This document shows, piece by piece, positions 1 through 13,969 of a stretch of 64,000 nt of DNA (position 1 is the stretch's first letter; each line of letters opens with the position of its first letter). The notes beneath the pieces are model-generated. The model saw nothing but the letters and a program-made list of their open reading frames with translations, had not been told where the DNA came from and searched no databases. Origin of the DNA: Sphagnum compactum (lineage: Eukaryota; Bryophyta; Sphagnopsida; Sphagnales); assembly GCA_965153455.1 (NCBI GenBank), contig OZ234495.1, positions 11,032,875 through 11,096,874 of the forward strand. The letters run 5' to 3'. A program made the translations under genes and the position numbers.

Positions 1-2100
1 GACCAGGTGTTCAACACTGGGAAGCTGTACAAGGCGCAGTCGGAGGTTGTTGCTCCTGTGGTTGAGGGAGGGATGCAAATCACTCGCCCTATTATTCGTC
101 TTCCTGAGCACAACCTCATCCTTACTCGAATCAACCCTACTGTGCGCGACACAAGTGTGCTAGTTCGGTTGCGCCCTGCTTGGGATGATCTGCGGAACTA
201 TTTGATGGCAAAAAAAGGGCGCAGACGATTTGAAGTCTTCATCTGCACCATGTCAGAGAGGGATTACGCCCTTGAGATGTGGCGGTTGCTTGATCCAGAT
301 GCACGGCTAATCAATTCTGTTGAGCTCAATGAACGTGTGAACTGTGTCAAATCTGATGCCAAGAAATCGCTGAAGCAAGTGTTTCCCCGTCACTTCTGTC
401 ATCCCAAGATGGCTATGGTGATTGACGACCGTTTAGCTGTTTGGGAGAAGCCTGACCAACCTCGTGTGCATCAAGTGCAAGCCTTCCAGCCATACACAAC
501 TGATCCAATCATGGAAACTATCTGTGATCCACCACCACTTTGCATTGCAAGGAACATAGCTTGTAATGTGCGAGCTGGTTTTTTCAAGGACCTTGATGAA
601 ATTCTGACACATCAGATGGCAGATATTCGATTTGATACTGATGTCATAACTTTACCGAATGCCCCTGATGTTTGCAACTACATGCTGCCTGAGAGTGTTA
701 TGTTGGATGAAGTGGTCCCAGGGTTTGGCACGATCAGTGCAAAAAGATGTGCCAATGATGGTGTGGCTGCTCTGGAACTAGCTCAGTTGAAGATGAAACA
801 GCAGGAGACAAATGGGCTGGCCTGTGGGCAACCCTATGATGAAGACTTGAGGTCACCATTACAGCTGCCCACAAAAGGGGCTTCTCTTGTCCCAGCATCC
901 CTTACAAGCTGGCCTTCCTTGGACCCTCAGGACATTATGCAACATGATGGGGAGACTTCATCTTACTCAAAACCTGGAGATGATGCACTGTACTCATTTC
1001 ACCCCACGTTTCAAAGGCCTTTGGCTAGTACCATCATCCAAGGATCTGTGGCTCGGGAGGAGGGAGAGGTTCCAGAAACTGACATTGACCCTGACACTCG
1101 TCGTCGGCTGCTGATTTTGCAACATGGGCAAGACAATCTCCAGAAGCATCGACCCCAAGAAGAGATGTTTTTTGAGGAGAACAGACCAGGCCCTGATGCA
1201 TCTGTTTTCTCTGATGATGAAGATGTAGGACGTCCTATCCAAGTTAACCCTCCAAGGGAACACTCATTTCATGCCTCCTTACTAGGAGCAAATGCTAACA
1301 ATGCTGTCAGTACTCTGCATGAATTTGGGCAGAAGGTGAATGCGATGGTTCAGTATCGAACAAAGTTAAGAACTTCTTCACAACTAGGTTTCAATGTGGA
1401 GATCATGTTTAATGGGGAGAAAGTTGGAGAGGGCACAGGCGGAACCAAGAAGGAAGCAAACACCATGGCTGCAAAAGATGCGCTTAATTTTCTAGCCAAT
1501 GAAAGCACAAATGGGCGTCGAGTAGAACCCTTGAGCAATTCATACTCTGGACCTGGAGATTATGGCCAGCCTCTCCATGGGAGGAGCCTTAGAGATCCTC
1601 GCTTGCGTGTTGGTCTTGAACCAGTAGCGATGGATGATGACACGCGGTCTGTTGCTAGTACTTCTGGTCATGTCCGGTTAGGGGACAATCGGTCTGATGC
1701 GGATGATCAGACATTCAATGTGGTTTCTGCTTTGAAAGAACTATGTACAACTGAGGGCATCAATGTACAGTTTAGGGCTATGCCATCAAGTGGGCTTGGA
1801 AATCACCAGGCCTTCCACTGTCACGTGGATGTTGCAGGACGCACATTAGGAAAGGGTAGTGGGGTCACCTGGGAGGCAGCAAAGCATCAGGCTGCAGAGG
1901 AGGCATTAGGACTGTTGCAAACATCAGTACGGTTTCGGAAGGCAGGCATTGGCCCTAAGTCACCACGAAGGCAAGCACACAAGCGATTGAGAGGGGGTGA
2001 TGTTCGCAGAGACCAGGGTGTGCCTTTCTCACCTGCAAGGAGCATCAGGTCTAGGGTATCAGGCAGGAGACGCCCCAAGAATCTGGCCTCAATTTCATAA
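1..2100 (+). CDS. CPL1: CPL1/CPL2-type RNA polymerase II CTD phosphatase, C-terminal part (5' end outside window)
   Basis: The frame is open from base 1 (Asp-Gln-Val) to the TAA at 2098-2100, so the coding region continues left of the window. Visible parts, numbered from base 1: the second half of the FCP1-like catalytic domain, with FEVFICTMSERDYALEMW near codons 77-94 and the acidic pair in VIDDRLAVWEKPDQPRVH near codons 140-157. An acidic linker follows, then two double-stranded-RNA-binding domains near codons 430-502 and 573-642, each ending in the typical GxGxGxTxKEA...AA..AL pattern. The tail is basic (SPRRQAHKRLRGG) and probably a nuclear localisation signal. The DxDxT phospho-acceptor motif would lie upstream and is not visible. 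Plant CPL1 acts in the nucleus, dephosphorylating Ser5 of the Pol II CTD, and also affects HYL1 and microRNA processing. No intron interrupts this 2.1 kb, which is unusual for the family. CPL1 and CPL2 cannot be separated here, but the family is clear. Confidence 0.92.
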   Translation, partial: DQVFNTGKLYKAQSEVVAPVVEGGMQITRPIIRLPEHNLILTRINPTVRDTSVLVRLRPAWDDLRNYLMAKKGRRRFEVFICTMSERDYALEMWRLLDPDARLINSVELNERVNCVKSDAKKSLKQVFPRHFCHPKMAMVIDDRLAVWEKPDQPRVHQVQAFQPYTTDPIMETICDPPPLCIARNIACNVRAGFFKDLDEILTHQMADIRFDTDVITLPNAPDVCNYMLPESVMLDEVVPGFGTISAKRCANDGVAALELAQLKMKQQETNGLACGQPYDEDLRSPLQLPTKGASLVPASLTSWPSLDPQDIMQHDGETSSYSKPGDDALYSFHPTFQRPLASTIIQGSVAREEGEVPETDIDPDTRRRLLILQHGQDNLQKHRPQEEMFFEENRPGPDASVFSDDEDVGRPIQVNPPREHSFHASLLGANANNAVSTLHEFGQKVNAMVQYRTKLRTSSQLGFNVEIMFNGEKVGEGTGGTKKEANTMAAKDALNFLANESTNGRRVEPLSNSYSGPGDYGQPLHGRSLRDPRLRVGLEPVAMDDDTRSVASTSGHVRLGDNRSDADDQTFNVVSALKELCTTEGINVQFRAMPSSGLGNHQAFHCHVDVAGRTLGKGSGVTWEAAKHQAAEEALGLLQTSVRFRKAGIGPKSPRRQAHKRLRGGDVRRDQGVPFSPARSIRSRVSGRRRPKNLASIS

Positions 2101-3600
2101 TCTCCTCCTCCACTGAAATTGGATGCAAGGGTGTTTTTTGTTGGGGAGGGATGTATACACCAGAGGTAACCCTGGTGTGATTGTTTTCCTTGATAATTTG
2201 GCAGTAAAGGGGTCATTTCACAGTGGCAAAACTCCAATGCACATGAATCTTGCTTGCTTCATCGCTTTCAGTTTTTTTTATGGAGACTTTGATGATAGTT
2301 AGCCTGTTGCCACCCATCACTAGTTCTCCATCTCAAATATTAGAAGACCAACCAATCTCTAGGTTTATAAGCTATTCAATGGTGGCTGAATCTTGTAGGG
2401 GTTGATTGTGAAGCAGCTTTAATCTACAGCTACATTACAGTTTCATTTGGGTGCTGCTAGGTTACCATTTCACTTGGTGGTTTCCATATACAAACCAGAA
2501 AGAGCAGGGCATCAAGTTTGGTACCAGTCCCAGTTGTGCTTGCCTTGACTTGACTCTGTTTCCTGGTTCTCACAGGGAACCTTGACAGTTTTACTTCCCA
2601 CACAAGCTCTTTTTCCATGATGGATTGCCTACTCTGTAATGTATAACTAGTTGTCAAGTGGTTTTGCTCTTCACCTGGCAGCTTAGAAACAGGGACTGGA
2701 TTACCTATGTCTTTTGACTCATTGAAAATGATTGTATTGAGTTAACTTGAACATCACTTTGTCTTCATACGGTTTCATAGATCTCTCCTTCCGAGAACTC
2801 CCCTTTCTCTTTGGCAAAGCTTCTTGAATTTTTTTGCTGAAGCACCTAGAAGTCCTCTACTTCCTCATTACTAAAAGTTTGCATCTTAGTTGTGAATTGC
2901 TATGCATTCTTGTGACAGTGCAACTTGATCCTAAATTTTTGAGATTAAGCTTGAAGACTACCGATAGACAGCTATGAAGTTGCTATGCACTCAAGCAAAC
3001 ACGTTGAGGTTGCTGCGCCCAAGTGAAAACAAAAGCATCATCTCTAGTGCTGACAGCTCCGAGTCCTCTGCCAGCAAGAGGTGCAGCGCCCAGATTGCCA
3101 ACTAGCCGTGAATCAAAGAGGAGGAAACCACATACAACAAAACCAACTCCTGGGCAGAATGTAGCAAGTGCAACTTGTTCTTTGTTCATGGAGATCAAAC
3201 TCAATGAATACAGAAAGATAACAAAAAAAGAGATCAGCAAATTGGCATATCATTTGGAGAGTAAAATGCTCTGGAATCAGATACCATGGAAAGAGCACTT
3301 GTGCAATACAACACTTATCTGTCAAACTCCAGAGGATGTAGACAAGGTGGATGATGTAAAGGAATCCAAACACTCCACCCTCCATGTCAAAGCATAAGCG
3401 GTGCTTACTGCCAATAATAATTGAGCGGTGAACTTGAACTGGATGGCCATACAGTTGTTCATATCTGTATATTATACCAACGAAAGTAACTTTTTTAAGC
3501 CCCACAAACCAAAAAGTTTAGGATTCCAATAGAGTTTTATATTTTGAATTTTAGAAAGATGGAAATCTAATCATGGCATATTATTTAATACTATCAAATT
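2101..3600. other. 3' flank of the CPL1-like gene
   Basis: No convincing coding region. It probably begins with the 3' UTR of the phosphatase gene. A 7-bp stem (ACACCAG at 2157-2163 with CTGGTGT at 2172-2178) lies 57 bases after the stop codon. No clear AATAAA signal is visible before 2800. Open frames around 3023-3505 overlap on both strands, have no recognisable domain, and the plus-strand one lacks an ATG start. Confidence 0.5.
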
Positions 3601-6600
3601 TGTAGATGGAGTTCATGATAAACTTTTAGGAACGGGGTTTCTCTTATTAGTGGTAGCCTATAATCATCCATCTATTAAGCATGGTAGTTTGCTGTTTTCT
3701 TTCGTTTTGTCAAGTTCAGATCTCCCAAACCATAATTCCCCTGCTGCACTCTCGGTGCTGTTGAAAAGCCCTCAATGAGGATGAGTGCATTCACATGGTT
3801 TCATAATGCAGGAGTTATAAAGTTTTGAATAATTTTGTCATTGAAATTTCAATAAAATCAAAATAAAAACCTTTGGGGAAATTGGGGCAGGTTCTTGACA
3901 TTTTTTGGAACCCCTCAATGAGTATATTTTGTAATATGTGGAAGATATTGAATTTTAAGCAAATTTTCTCATTGGAAATTTAATTTAAAAGTTTAAATTG
4001 TAATAAAAATTGGATTTGAAACCTAGGCTAAATACAAGGGGTATGGTTTGCACTTTGAAAATTCATTCAATATTACAATATGTGCTCCATGGCACAGGCC
4101 ACACTGGTGTCCACAAAGATCCAAAGCCCATTTGAGCAACACCATTTAGCTCCAAAATGACTCTTTTTTACCCAATTTTGGTTTTGTTTGAACTTTGAAA
4201 AGGTCCTTTTTGCAAATCGAGTTTCTGTGTGAACTTAAACCTCACCCACAGTTTGCGCCCCTTTTGTCAGGATTATTGACCTGAAGATTCAAAATCGGGG
4301 AAGCAAATATACTCCTGTGGCCCAGGTCACGGGTAGGCCCTTGCTTTTATAAAATCATGTTAGGGCCGCTTTACTCTATAGAATCATAGGAACTTTTTTC
4401 TTTGCGCTAGGGGCAATGACGCAGTTATTGAGGTGAATCCGATACGAATCGATTGAAAACTATAGAACCATGGGATGGAAGCACTTGGGGCGTTGGGGTG
4501 AGTTGTCCAAGTCATGCCCATTTTACATTATTTCTGGCACTGTTTCTGATAGTGACTTCAAGCATGGGGGCTTGGGACCTGCCATTTTCATTAACATAAC
4601 CTCATCAGTTTTTTCCCCAATTTTGAGATGCAGCTAAGCTGGCAACCATCCATAGGAAGATCCATAGTTAGGTTTGGTTATAGGACAGATAGGAAGCTAA
4701 AATGTTTTTTAGAATCGTGTTACTTTTTCATTACATGTAAGACCACAAAGTCTAAATGTGGGGGAACTCACCTTTTCCCCCCTACTTTTTCTTGGTGGAA
4801 TTTTTGATTTTTTGGTAAAATACCTTTTGAGAGGGTCACAGCCCATTTTCAGATTTAGCAACATTGAGAAATCTCACATAATTTTTTTTAATGAATCTTA
4901 TATCAACTAGTGAGTCATTGTGCCATTGGCCAAAGTATATTAAATCTCTTATAAGGTCATTGATCCCAATTCCATTTTAATGGAAGTGGGTTTAATTTCA
5001 GAATTCTTATGGGACCTTGTTAAATTAATTAAAATTTAATTTCTAGCAATGAAATTTTTTTTTAAATAAAAAACTTTTGCTCCGTTGGTCCAAAATTTGA
5101 AAAATGACAAACATACACGCCACCTTGTCAAGGACTTTCTATCAGTACAAAAGCAAAGAAGATTGGGGCCCATGGTTTGGGAGAGTTACAAATGTGGTCA
5201 CATCTAGACCAACAAGTGGCTCTACCACAAGAGGTTTTGTCCTGTGATGACGTTTTACATCCAATGTGTTTAGTAGTTTGAATGTGATATGAATTGGTTT
5301 GTGAAAATTTGGTCAATATGCTTCATTTATTTTAAATTTGCATCCATTTCTAGGGACATTTGCTAATATATGATCTAGTTGAGATTTGACTTTTATGATG
5401 CTCCTTTGAATTATGATTTTAATTTGAATTTATACATGAAATTTAATAGCTTTTGTTTATATTTTACATATTTAATTGTCTTTTAAAATGTAAACATTAA
5501 ATATGTCCAAATGTTGATTGGACAATTTTACAAAGGATGTTGAATTATAGTTTGAAGATTGCTTAAGAATATAGAAACCGAACATGAATAAACTTTATAC
5601 ACACATACAATATGTATATCTTTTTGTGTATTAACATTAAAAGTTGTTGTTATGTATTTTGAACCATCACCAGTTGGATTGAACAAATTGAAGTGCATGT
5701 ATATGTCATACATCATTATTAACCCATGATTGTTTGCATGGATTGAAATATATGAATATTTTGATGAATTTATAAATTTGTGCGAATCGGTTAATGCATG
5801 ATGTATTTTTGTTTCTATGAAACAAAATGTGAAATGTTTGAAGGTTATTGGTCTTCATAATGTTGGTGTAAAGAATAAGTATCAAGCTTGGATAATTACA
5901 TATATATATATAAACTGAGGAATGAAGGGTATCCAAGTCATAGTTGTTTTCAACCTTTTCATTAATATTTTCACCCTTGGATATGCATAGAAGTTTTCAT
6001 GTTGAAGAGGAACCAATAAATTTTTTTTTTGTTTGTTTGAATGTGAGATAAAGTTGTAGATGTTAAATCATTTTTTAAAACATTAGTAGGATCAAAAGTC
6101 AATTCATCTAGTGACAATCCTTGGGAAAGGTGGATGGTTCTTGTTGTTGTAATTTGAATTGGAAATTAAATCCTTGCTATGATAAATGATTGGGTCTTAC
6201 TAACTCTTAAATTTTTTATGATAGGTTCAATTGGTGGACCCATTCTTATTCAATGTTGTTAGTATAGTAATGACTATTTTTTTCTCTTGTTAATGTTCTA
6301 ATTTTAAAATTTTGGAACATTATCCATATTATGGTTTTGTCATTATATGTGTTAATGTTTTAGATATGCCATTAACTCCATTCACAAGACCATTAAATTT
6401 TGCATAATTACCAACACATGATTCAACTAACATATCTTTTTTAATATGGATTATAGAATACAAACCTATATTTTTCTTAGATGTCAAGAATGTCAGTTTA
6501 GTTACATGGTTAAGTCATAATTAGTTTAGTGTTAAGTTGGGTTAGCATAGTTAATTATTTTTAGTTTAGAACTAATTCAAATGTGAACATAATTTTAACT

Positions 6601-9600
6601 ATTTAGTGTTTGGGATATAATCTCCAGGTGTGGGTTCTCAAATCACTTTTGACATGACCAAAAGCGTCATGTTCAGTTTGTTGGTGTAAAAGTAAATGTG
6701 TTCATGTTGCATTAATTTTTCAATTTTTGGGTTGTGTTTTTTGCATAAAATTATGTGCAAAAAATGTTGTGGAGGTTTCAATTTGGTTTGTTGTGTATGT
6801 GGTGTTAAGTTCATAATGTTTATGTAAACACCAAAAAGTTTGCAACTTGGGGTAAAATTTGTAGATGAAAAAGCTCTAGGGGTGAAAACAATGATTTTTT
6901 AATAATTTTGGTGTCACCCTTTTGGGAGTTTAACCCAAACAAGACTTGGATACATGGGGTGTGCAAATGTGTAATGTGAAGAGAAGAAGTATATGGATTA
7001 TGTATGATGCACCAATTATGGTGTTCCTATGTTATTTTGTGTGTTGTGTGGACAACAATAGGTGTAGGCATCAACATGGTAGCACACGACATGGATCATT
7101 TGAAGATTCATAAGATGGTGGGCATGATGGATGATTAATGTCCTATGCTTTGAAAATGAATATGAAACTTAATGTGTTAGTGAATACATTCTTATGTTTT
7201 TGCACAAGTTCATTTGTATTTTTAAAAAATAGTAAAGTTTTTGGGTGGTTATCAAAAACAAATTGAATATCCTCTACATTTTCTTTGGCAATATTAAATT
7301 TATTCAAAGTTTGTATGAATAGGTTATCAAACTATTGCATAACTTTGTTTAATTCATAACATTGAACATATGTTTGCCATAAATTTGGTGCTAATGCATT
7401 AAAATTATCCTTAATATTTTGAAATTTTCTATTCTATTTTTCATATGGGTGTGCTTTATAAAAATGAAATGTCATGATAAGATCAAAATTTCCACAAAAA
7501 AATAAAATTGGATATGTTTTATGGACCTTAATCTTTTAGTTATAACATTAAGCATGAACTAACAACAAGTGATATTTCATCTCTCACAATAAGTTTCAAT
7601 TGTTCATATCAACATGTAAGCCTATTTAATGAGTTTAATGATAAGTTTGGTAAATTAGATAATGATTGTTGGATAGGTATGTTTAACACTGAATGTATTG
7701 TTAGACCATCAATATTGAATATAGTTTTACCTATGGATGCCATGAGCAGAACTTTGGTTTTGTTAAATTTGAAAATATGTCTCTATTGTATAATCACAAA
7801 TATAATATTTGAATTATAAATTTTAATGTAAATTTTTTACCTTTTCCAACATCCCCTATCAAAAATAAATTGATGAATTAAGGTATATTTTATTCTATGC
7901 ATAATGTCATCGAATAGTAATCTTTGTTCATCATCTATTTGTTTAATTAAATTGCAATATTCAAATTCTTCTATCGTCACAGAATATGATGGTTCTGTGA
8001 AATTCTCATCTTCTAATGTTTGTGATTTTTTATTTGATCCATTGCATGATTGAATCACAAAGTAAAATCATAAACTAGATTATGTTTCTAGTGAGAATTG
8101 TATGTCGGGAAACATTTATTTCATAGTTTGTGTTTTCATTCCAAACATTTAAATGGATGTGATGTTTTTGAATTTGAATCAATTGAATTGTCTATTTATT
8201 CTATATTTGGATACAACATCTTATAGTTGAAAATATTTCTAATCTTAGAAATTCCATTATGTAGTTGACAATATGCATCATGCCATGTGACATTAATTCC
8301 AAATTTTGAATTTTTAAAGTTGCTAGATGTGAATACAATAGAAGTTATTTTCTCAACCAATTTTCCATATCTTTATATTTATTATAAGTTATACACTTAA
8401 TAATTTTGGGTTTATAGCATTTAAAGATTTTTCTTTTTTTATGTTATAAAAAGAGGCAAATTTTGATAATGACAATGATTCATAATGATTAGGCAATTAA
8501 TATATGTATTTATGATTGATAAACGCATTATATTAGTTGCTTGTAATTGATTTAATGCAACTTGTGGTTTTAACATGAAAATGCATTTTCCCAAATAAGA
8601 AGTATTGATGAATTGATATGTTCGAGATGAATGGTATAATGGTAAAAATTTAAAAAAACTAAATAGCAAGTTGAATAACCATTTGTTGAACATTAAGGAA
8701 AAATTCCCCAATTTTTGAATTATTGTATTTGTATTTATTTTATTCTCAATGCATTTTTGTATGATAGAATTAAGTTTTAATATTATCAACTTATTTATTT
8801 TTGTCATGTGTGATGTGTAATATGTTGGAGTTGCATATCGGTTTTAAATAAATTGAATATATGTATTTGCAAACCATAAAAGAGCAACACATATATTAAA
8901 AACATTGATTTTTATGTTTATAAAAATTCATTTAAAAACAATTTGTTGCTTCATTGATTTTCTTTTCAAACTTAAGATATATGTAAATTTTCATTGGGGT
9001 TTAGAGAATCGAAACATTCAAAGAATGATATAACTTCATTTTCTTTTAAATCTTTTAAATATTGAAATATTTTGTTTGTTTGTGTGAAATAAAAACCCTA
9101 GAACCTCTTAGAATAAATGAGAAGTATTATGTATGTGTGTGTTAATGTTGTTGGGCTTTTGCAACGAATTTGATAATAATTAATGATACATGATAAAAGA
9201 TATACATATCTACAAACTGTTCAATTCATTCATTTGAATGCATTCATACATAGGTGCATTTTCAATCCATAAAAGTCCATGGTCATGTTCACTACCATGA
9301 CTTTGAAATTATGTGATAAGAAAGATGAAAAATGGATCTAAAACAAAAATGGTCTTTCATCATAAGTTTGGGAACTGAAGATGTTTTATGATCATAATTA
9401 ATATTTTGCACATGTAACAAGGTTAATTTGTATGAATTTTATTATGTGAATATATTTAAAGTTTTTTTTTTTTTAACATTAATATTTTAGGATGTAATGT
9501 GTGTACATACTTAATTTGAAAGGATCCCATAATCTTTTAGTAGATGTAAAAATCATAAAGATTGTTGAAGGACCAAGTTTTTGAATCATTGCCAATAAAT

Positions 9601-12460
9601 TCTTTTGTAACCTTTCAAAATATTTAAGTGAATTACAAAAGCCTTCCAAATCACAATAACCTAGGAATGATTTGAAAATATTATCCATATTTGCGCTCCG
9701 TGTTGCTACGCACTACTAGCAACAATCAACTATTTTATTTTCTTCTTATATTTTTCAATAATTCATCACTATTTATGTCAATGTCAAATTTAATTTTAAT
9801 ATACATTTCATGGAAATGAAAACACACATGTCAATTTTTTTTTTCTTTTCCATGTTGATTGGTAAAGGAAAAGAGTGAGGTAGTGGGTAGATGCAAGTTA
9901 AAATGGTTCACTTTTGTGACAAAATGATGTTTTTTCTCTGGGTACCCTTTATTCAAATGCTTGTGGTGATTAATATATCCTTAAATATACTAATTGGGAC
10001 TTGGATTTGAACTAACAACTTCATTATGAAAAAAATGTGTCGTTATTTATTGATAAAAAAATCATTTGTTAGTAGTAATGGACTTTTGAAATCGAAAAAT
10101 ATGGAATGGTTGTTTGACTGGAACATCACAAAATGGAAAAAATTATATTGATTCACATTCCAAATTTGTTATTGGGACTCAATATATAATGTAATATAAG
10201 ATGATAAACTCATATGAATAATCTTCTCTTTGAAAACCTTAAATCGTAATAGTTAGGGACTTTTGAATTGTTAAAATTTGACCATATTTTCATAAGTCCA
10301 TATGAGTTGTAATTTTATTTTATTTTTCAATTTTTTTGTCCCAAAAGCATTTTTTTGAAATTTTTAGATGGAGCATTATTCCTTTGGATTTTATGAGTTT
10401 TTCTTTTAAGACTTCCAAATTAAAAAAATGATATCAGTTACATTAAATATCAATTTTCACATAGATTTGGGAAGGTTTGTAGGTGATTGAACATGTATTA
10501 TTCAAATATTAAAATATTAATTTTTTTAAAGTAACAACCATGTCCATTTGAATCATTTAAAAGAATCTTGTATGGACTTATAGGAAGTGTATTTTTTATC
10601 GTTTTTGAGCCATTGTACTATGCATTCACCCTAGTCATAAAATGGAAATAGTTATTAAGAAATGTGGGAAATAGTTATTAAGAAAATTAATAAGAAAAGG
10701 AAGCAGTTATTTTAAAGAAAATGTAGTTAGGCTTGAAAATTAGGTAGTTATTGTTTTAATTGTTTTTGGAATGGTCCATGGATGACCATATGAAGGATTC
10801 CAAAAAATCCCTCATATACTAGTTCCGAAAACTTGTCACTGAAATCTATTTATTTTGGACTTGAAAAGCTTTTAAGGTCACATAATTTTCCTTTTTATAT
10901 TCACACCCAACTAGAATTTATGACTTTTTGAACAATGGAGACATTAGCTGTTTTAGAAAATAGGTTTGAAATATTAATTAAAACTCCCCAAATTTATGAA
11001 ACAACTTCCATTGAAAAAAAAATTATGCGAAAATACTTTAGAAAATTATCGGGGTTGGCCTTAAAATAATGTTGGAAATGTTCCTTTAGGTGTTTATCTT
11101 TAAATAAACCTAGAGGATGAAGATTTGATTTGGGGCAATATAATATATTATATTCTTGTAATCAATTATTTTTGGAATGTCATTGATGTTATGTAATAAT
11201 TTGTATGTACGTATAATGTTGAACTAGGTTCTACTCAAATTTGAAAATATTTTGAAAGTTGTAACAATTTATTTGAAATACGTTTAACTTGTTTTTAAAA
11301 AATAACTTTTCACAACAAATACATGAAATTATGGGAACATTTTGGATTTTTTTGTTGTAGATGTCAATGTATATTGATTTATGTTCATGTTCATTTATTT
11401 TAGCTTGATGTTCCACCTTATTTGGTCGAATCTGATGTTTTGTGAAAATTGGTTGTTCATTCTCTTTTGAAATTGCATCCTATGTATATTTTTTCATTTG
11501 TGAAATGTTCATGTGATTTTGTAGAATGCACATATTTTATTTTATTTTAAATTTATGACCTTGTCTTTTCAATATTTGGAAATATGTCAATAAATTTAGA
11601 TTTTTTTGCAATATCTAATAAATCAAAAACATTGTTATCATAAAGTGCCCAATCAAAGCCTTTTTTTTGGTGCGACATTAAAATTAATGATTGAAGGGGA
11701 ATGCTCCATTTGAATGTTAGGAATTTGTTCATCTTTCATAACTTGTATTGCAATGGGTGGAAACAAAAATCTCACCAATATGAACATTTGTTAAGTTTTC
11801 CATTTTTATGCATGTATCAAATCTGATTTTTAATTTGTTTCTTGGTAACATTTATGTAATTGCAAGAAATGTTGAATATTGAAACAATACAATTTAATGG
11901 TGAATTTCAATTATCTTTCAAAATGTTCATCAATGTAAAATTAAATGTTCCATTTTAATATACACACAAATTTGAATCTAAAACTTGAATAGGAGGTTCA
12001 TACACCATTGATTTCAAAAAATATGAAAATTCATCTAAGTTTATTATGACTTTGGGATCATTTGTTTCACAAGCATGTAAAAACCTAGCCACACCATTAA
12101 GTATGTAGTTAACTATCCAATAATGTAGACCATTATACATCCAAAATTAACCGTTCAATAATATATATTTTGTTTGATTTGAAGAAATGATAATTGATAT
12201 CCAATAAATAAGGTATAGAACCAACAAAATAATTTTTCACTTCATATTTATATATTGAAACTTGATGAAGGCCATATGAATGTAATAAATGTTGAATGCA
12301 CAAAATCTAATGTATATGTTTCCATTACCATTAATTTAAATTAAATGGATGTTTATAAAATTAAAAAAATTCACTTTCTTGCATACACGTCTACACACAC
12401 ACACATTAAAAATTATTTACATTGGGAAAATATTTGCAATAAAAAACTATATATATTAAA
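3600..12460. other. Long AT-rich intergenic DNA without recognisable genes
   Basis: Uniformly AT-rich with many homopolymer runs and no open frame above about 120 codons. None of the frames resembles a known domain. A less AT-rich patch at about 4240-4560, with words such as GCGCCCC and GATACGAATCG, looks like an old repeat, but I cannot assign it. A short (TA)n run lies near 5900-5913. The most likely reading is very old, fully decayed transposon sequence. Confidence 0.6.
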
Positions 12461-12469
12461 ACGAATCTT

Positions 12470-12690
12470 GTGTTCACAAATAGTTTGAATTGGAAAAATT
12501 CTTGTATTGAAAAAATGTTTAACTTGAAAAAAACTACTTCATTTGAAAAATTGCTTGTGTTAAAAAAATTTGCATAAAAAAAAATTTGTTTCAAAACTAC
12601 ATACATTTAAGAATACCTTTTACATAGAAAAAATTAGATTCACATGTAATAATTTTCATTGGAAAACTACATTACATATAAAACTATTAT
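12470..12690. repeat. Degenerate A-rich tandem array, period about 20 bp
   Basis: Units of roughly 18-21 bp, approximately TTGAATTGAAAAATTCTTG, recur with heavy divergence. The array is too decayed for firm boundaries. It has no coding content. Confidence 0.35.
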
Positions 12691-12699
12691 GGATACAAT

Positions 12700-13965
12700 G
12701 GAAGTTGGTGTGTATGATCGTTTCTTTTCTTTAGGAAAAATAAGTAAAGGTTTTATATAATATGAGCTATTCAAACCAAAATTGTGAGGTAAAAAGTTTT
12801 TGGACATATACAAACTATTTATATTAACGACAAAATATTATCAGAACTCACACCAAGCACTCAAGTGGTTTTCTAATTTGAAATTGGTTTCAACTAATCA
12901 TTAAAGTCATGTTTGCATTTCACACTATGGTGTGCATCATCATTAATAATAATTGCCAAAGGAGCCACAACCAAATCCTAACCACATAAATTAGATTTTC
13001 CTTATAGGATGACTATTGGATGTTTTTTTTAAAGCCAATAAAGATAGATGTGGGCAACAATTGGAATTTACCATAAATGTGTATTGTAATCAAATGTTGC
13101 ATGTATTTTGGACCATGCAAATTAAAGAATGTAGACTTAGCATTTTCACAATTGCTTCCAACCATTGGCCTTCAATGGTCAACAACACAAGTTCATCATT
13201 TATTACAATAGAACATAAAAAAAAATTGATTTATGAACCTTTGATTTCATATGATGAGCATTACAATGAACCTCACTAAATGGAGACATGATGATATCTA
13301 CTCCATGGCAATTGCCACATACTTTCCAAAATGGAGGCAAAATGTGGCTCAATATGGACAACACTCTAGCTACCTAATAAATATACATAAACAAACAAGA
13401 CATGAAATAAGAAAAAATGAACACTTGGTGACCACTGAGTGTAAGATTAAACACACTTGGTGGCCATTAGGCACTAGTGTTTGCTAGGTTTGTTTCTTCA
13501 AGAATTTGGTTTTAAGGAAAAAAACCCAAAAAAATATTTAAAACGCCCAAAAACAGAGATTAAAAAAAATGTTTAGTTGGTTTTTTTTGGCAACATGTCT
13601 TCAAGAAATAAAAGGAATGAAAAAGAGAAATATAAGGAATAAAGGGAAGAAATAATGTTATTCTTTCAATGCGGGTTGGCTACTTGAAATTTTGTTGTGC
13701 AATTAAAAAAGGTGGGCTCAAACACCTTAATCCATAACCTTATTAAATATTGTGTAATTTTTGTGCTCTTAAGAATCAATCTCCTTTGAAAGTTGTTGTC
13801 ACATGTGTGATTAATACAAATGTGCATTGGTTTCCATTGTATGCTTTGAAAAGCTATTCATATTCTTTTTTAAAACTATTGTTCATGGCAAGAATATCCT
13901 TGTCAATTTATCTCTTTCCATCAACAATTAGTAATTTTTTTCACATATATTATTTCCTCCTCCTT
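12700..13965. other. AT-rich non-coding DNA
   Basis: No gene is recognised. Short open frames at 13016-13487 have no domain similarity. Near 13425-13475 two stray copies of the words CACTTGGTGACCACT and ACTTGGTGGCCATTAGG appear. These are the core of the minisatellite at 15.5-16.1 kb. Confidence 0.45.
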
Positions 13966-13969
13966 TATT

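Noticed and set aside
3023-3505. Overlapping frames of 124 and 130 codons on opposite strands
   Set aside because: The plus-strand frame starts with GTG, neither has a domain, and they cannot both be real. No splice sites support an exon.
9666-9720. Possible Helitron 3' end (CCGTGTTGCTACGCAC then ACTAG)
   Set aside because: The stem is weak, the base after CTAG is C rather than T, and no 5' TC terminus could be paired with it.
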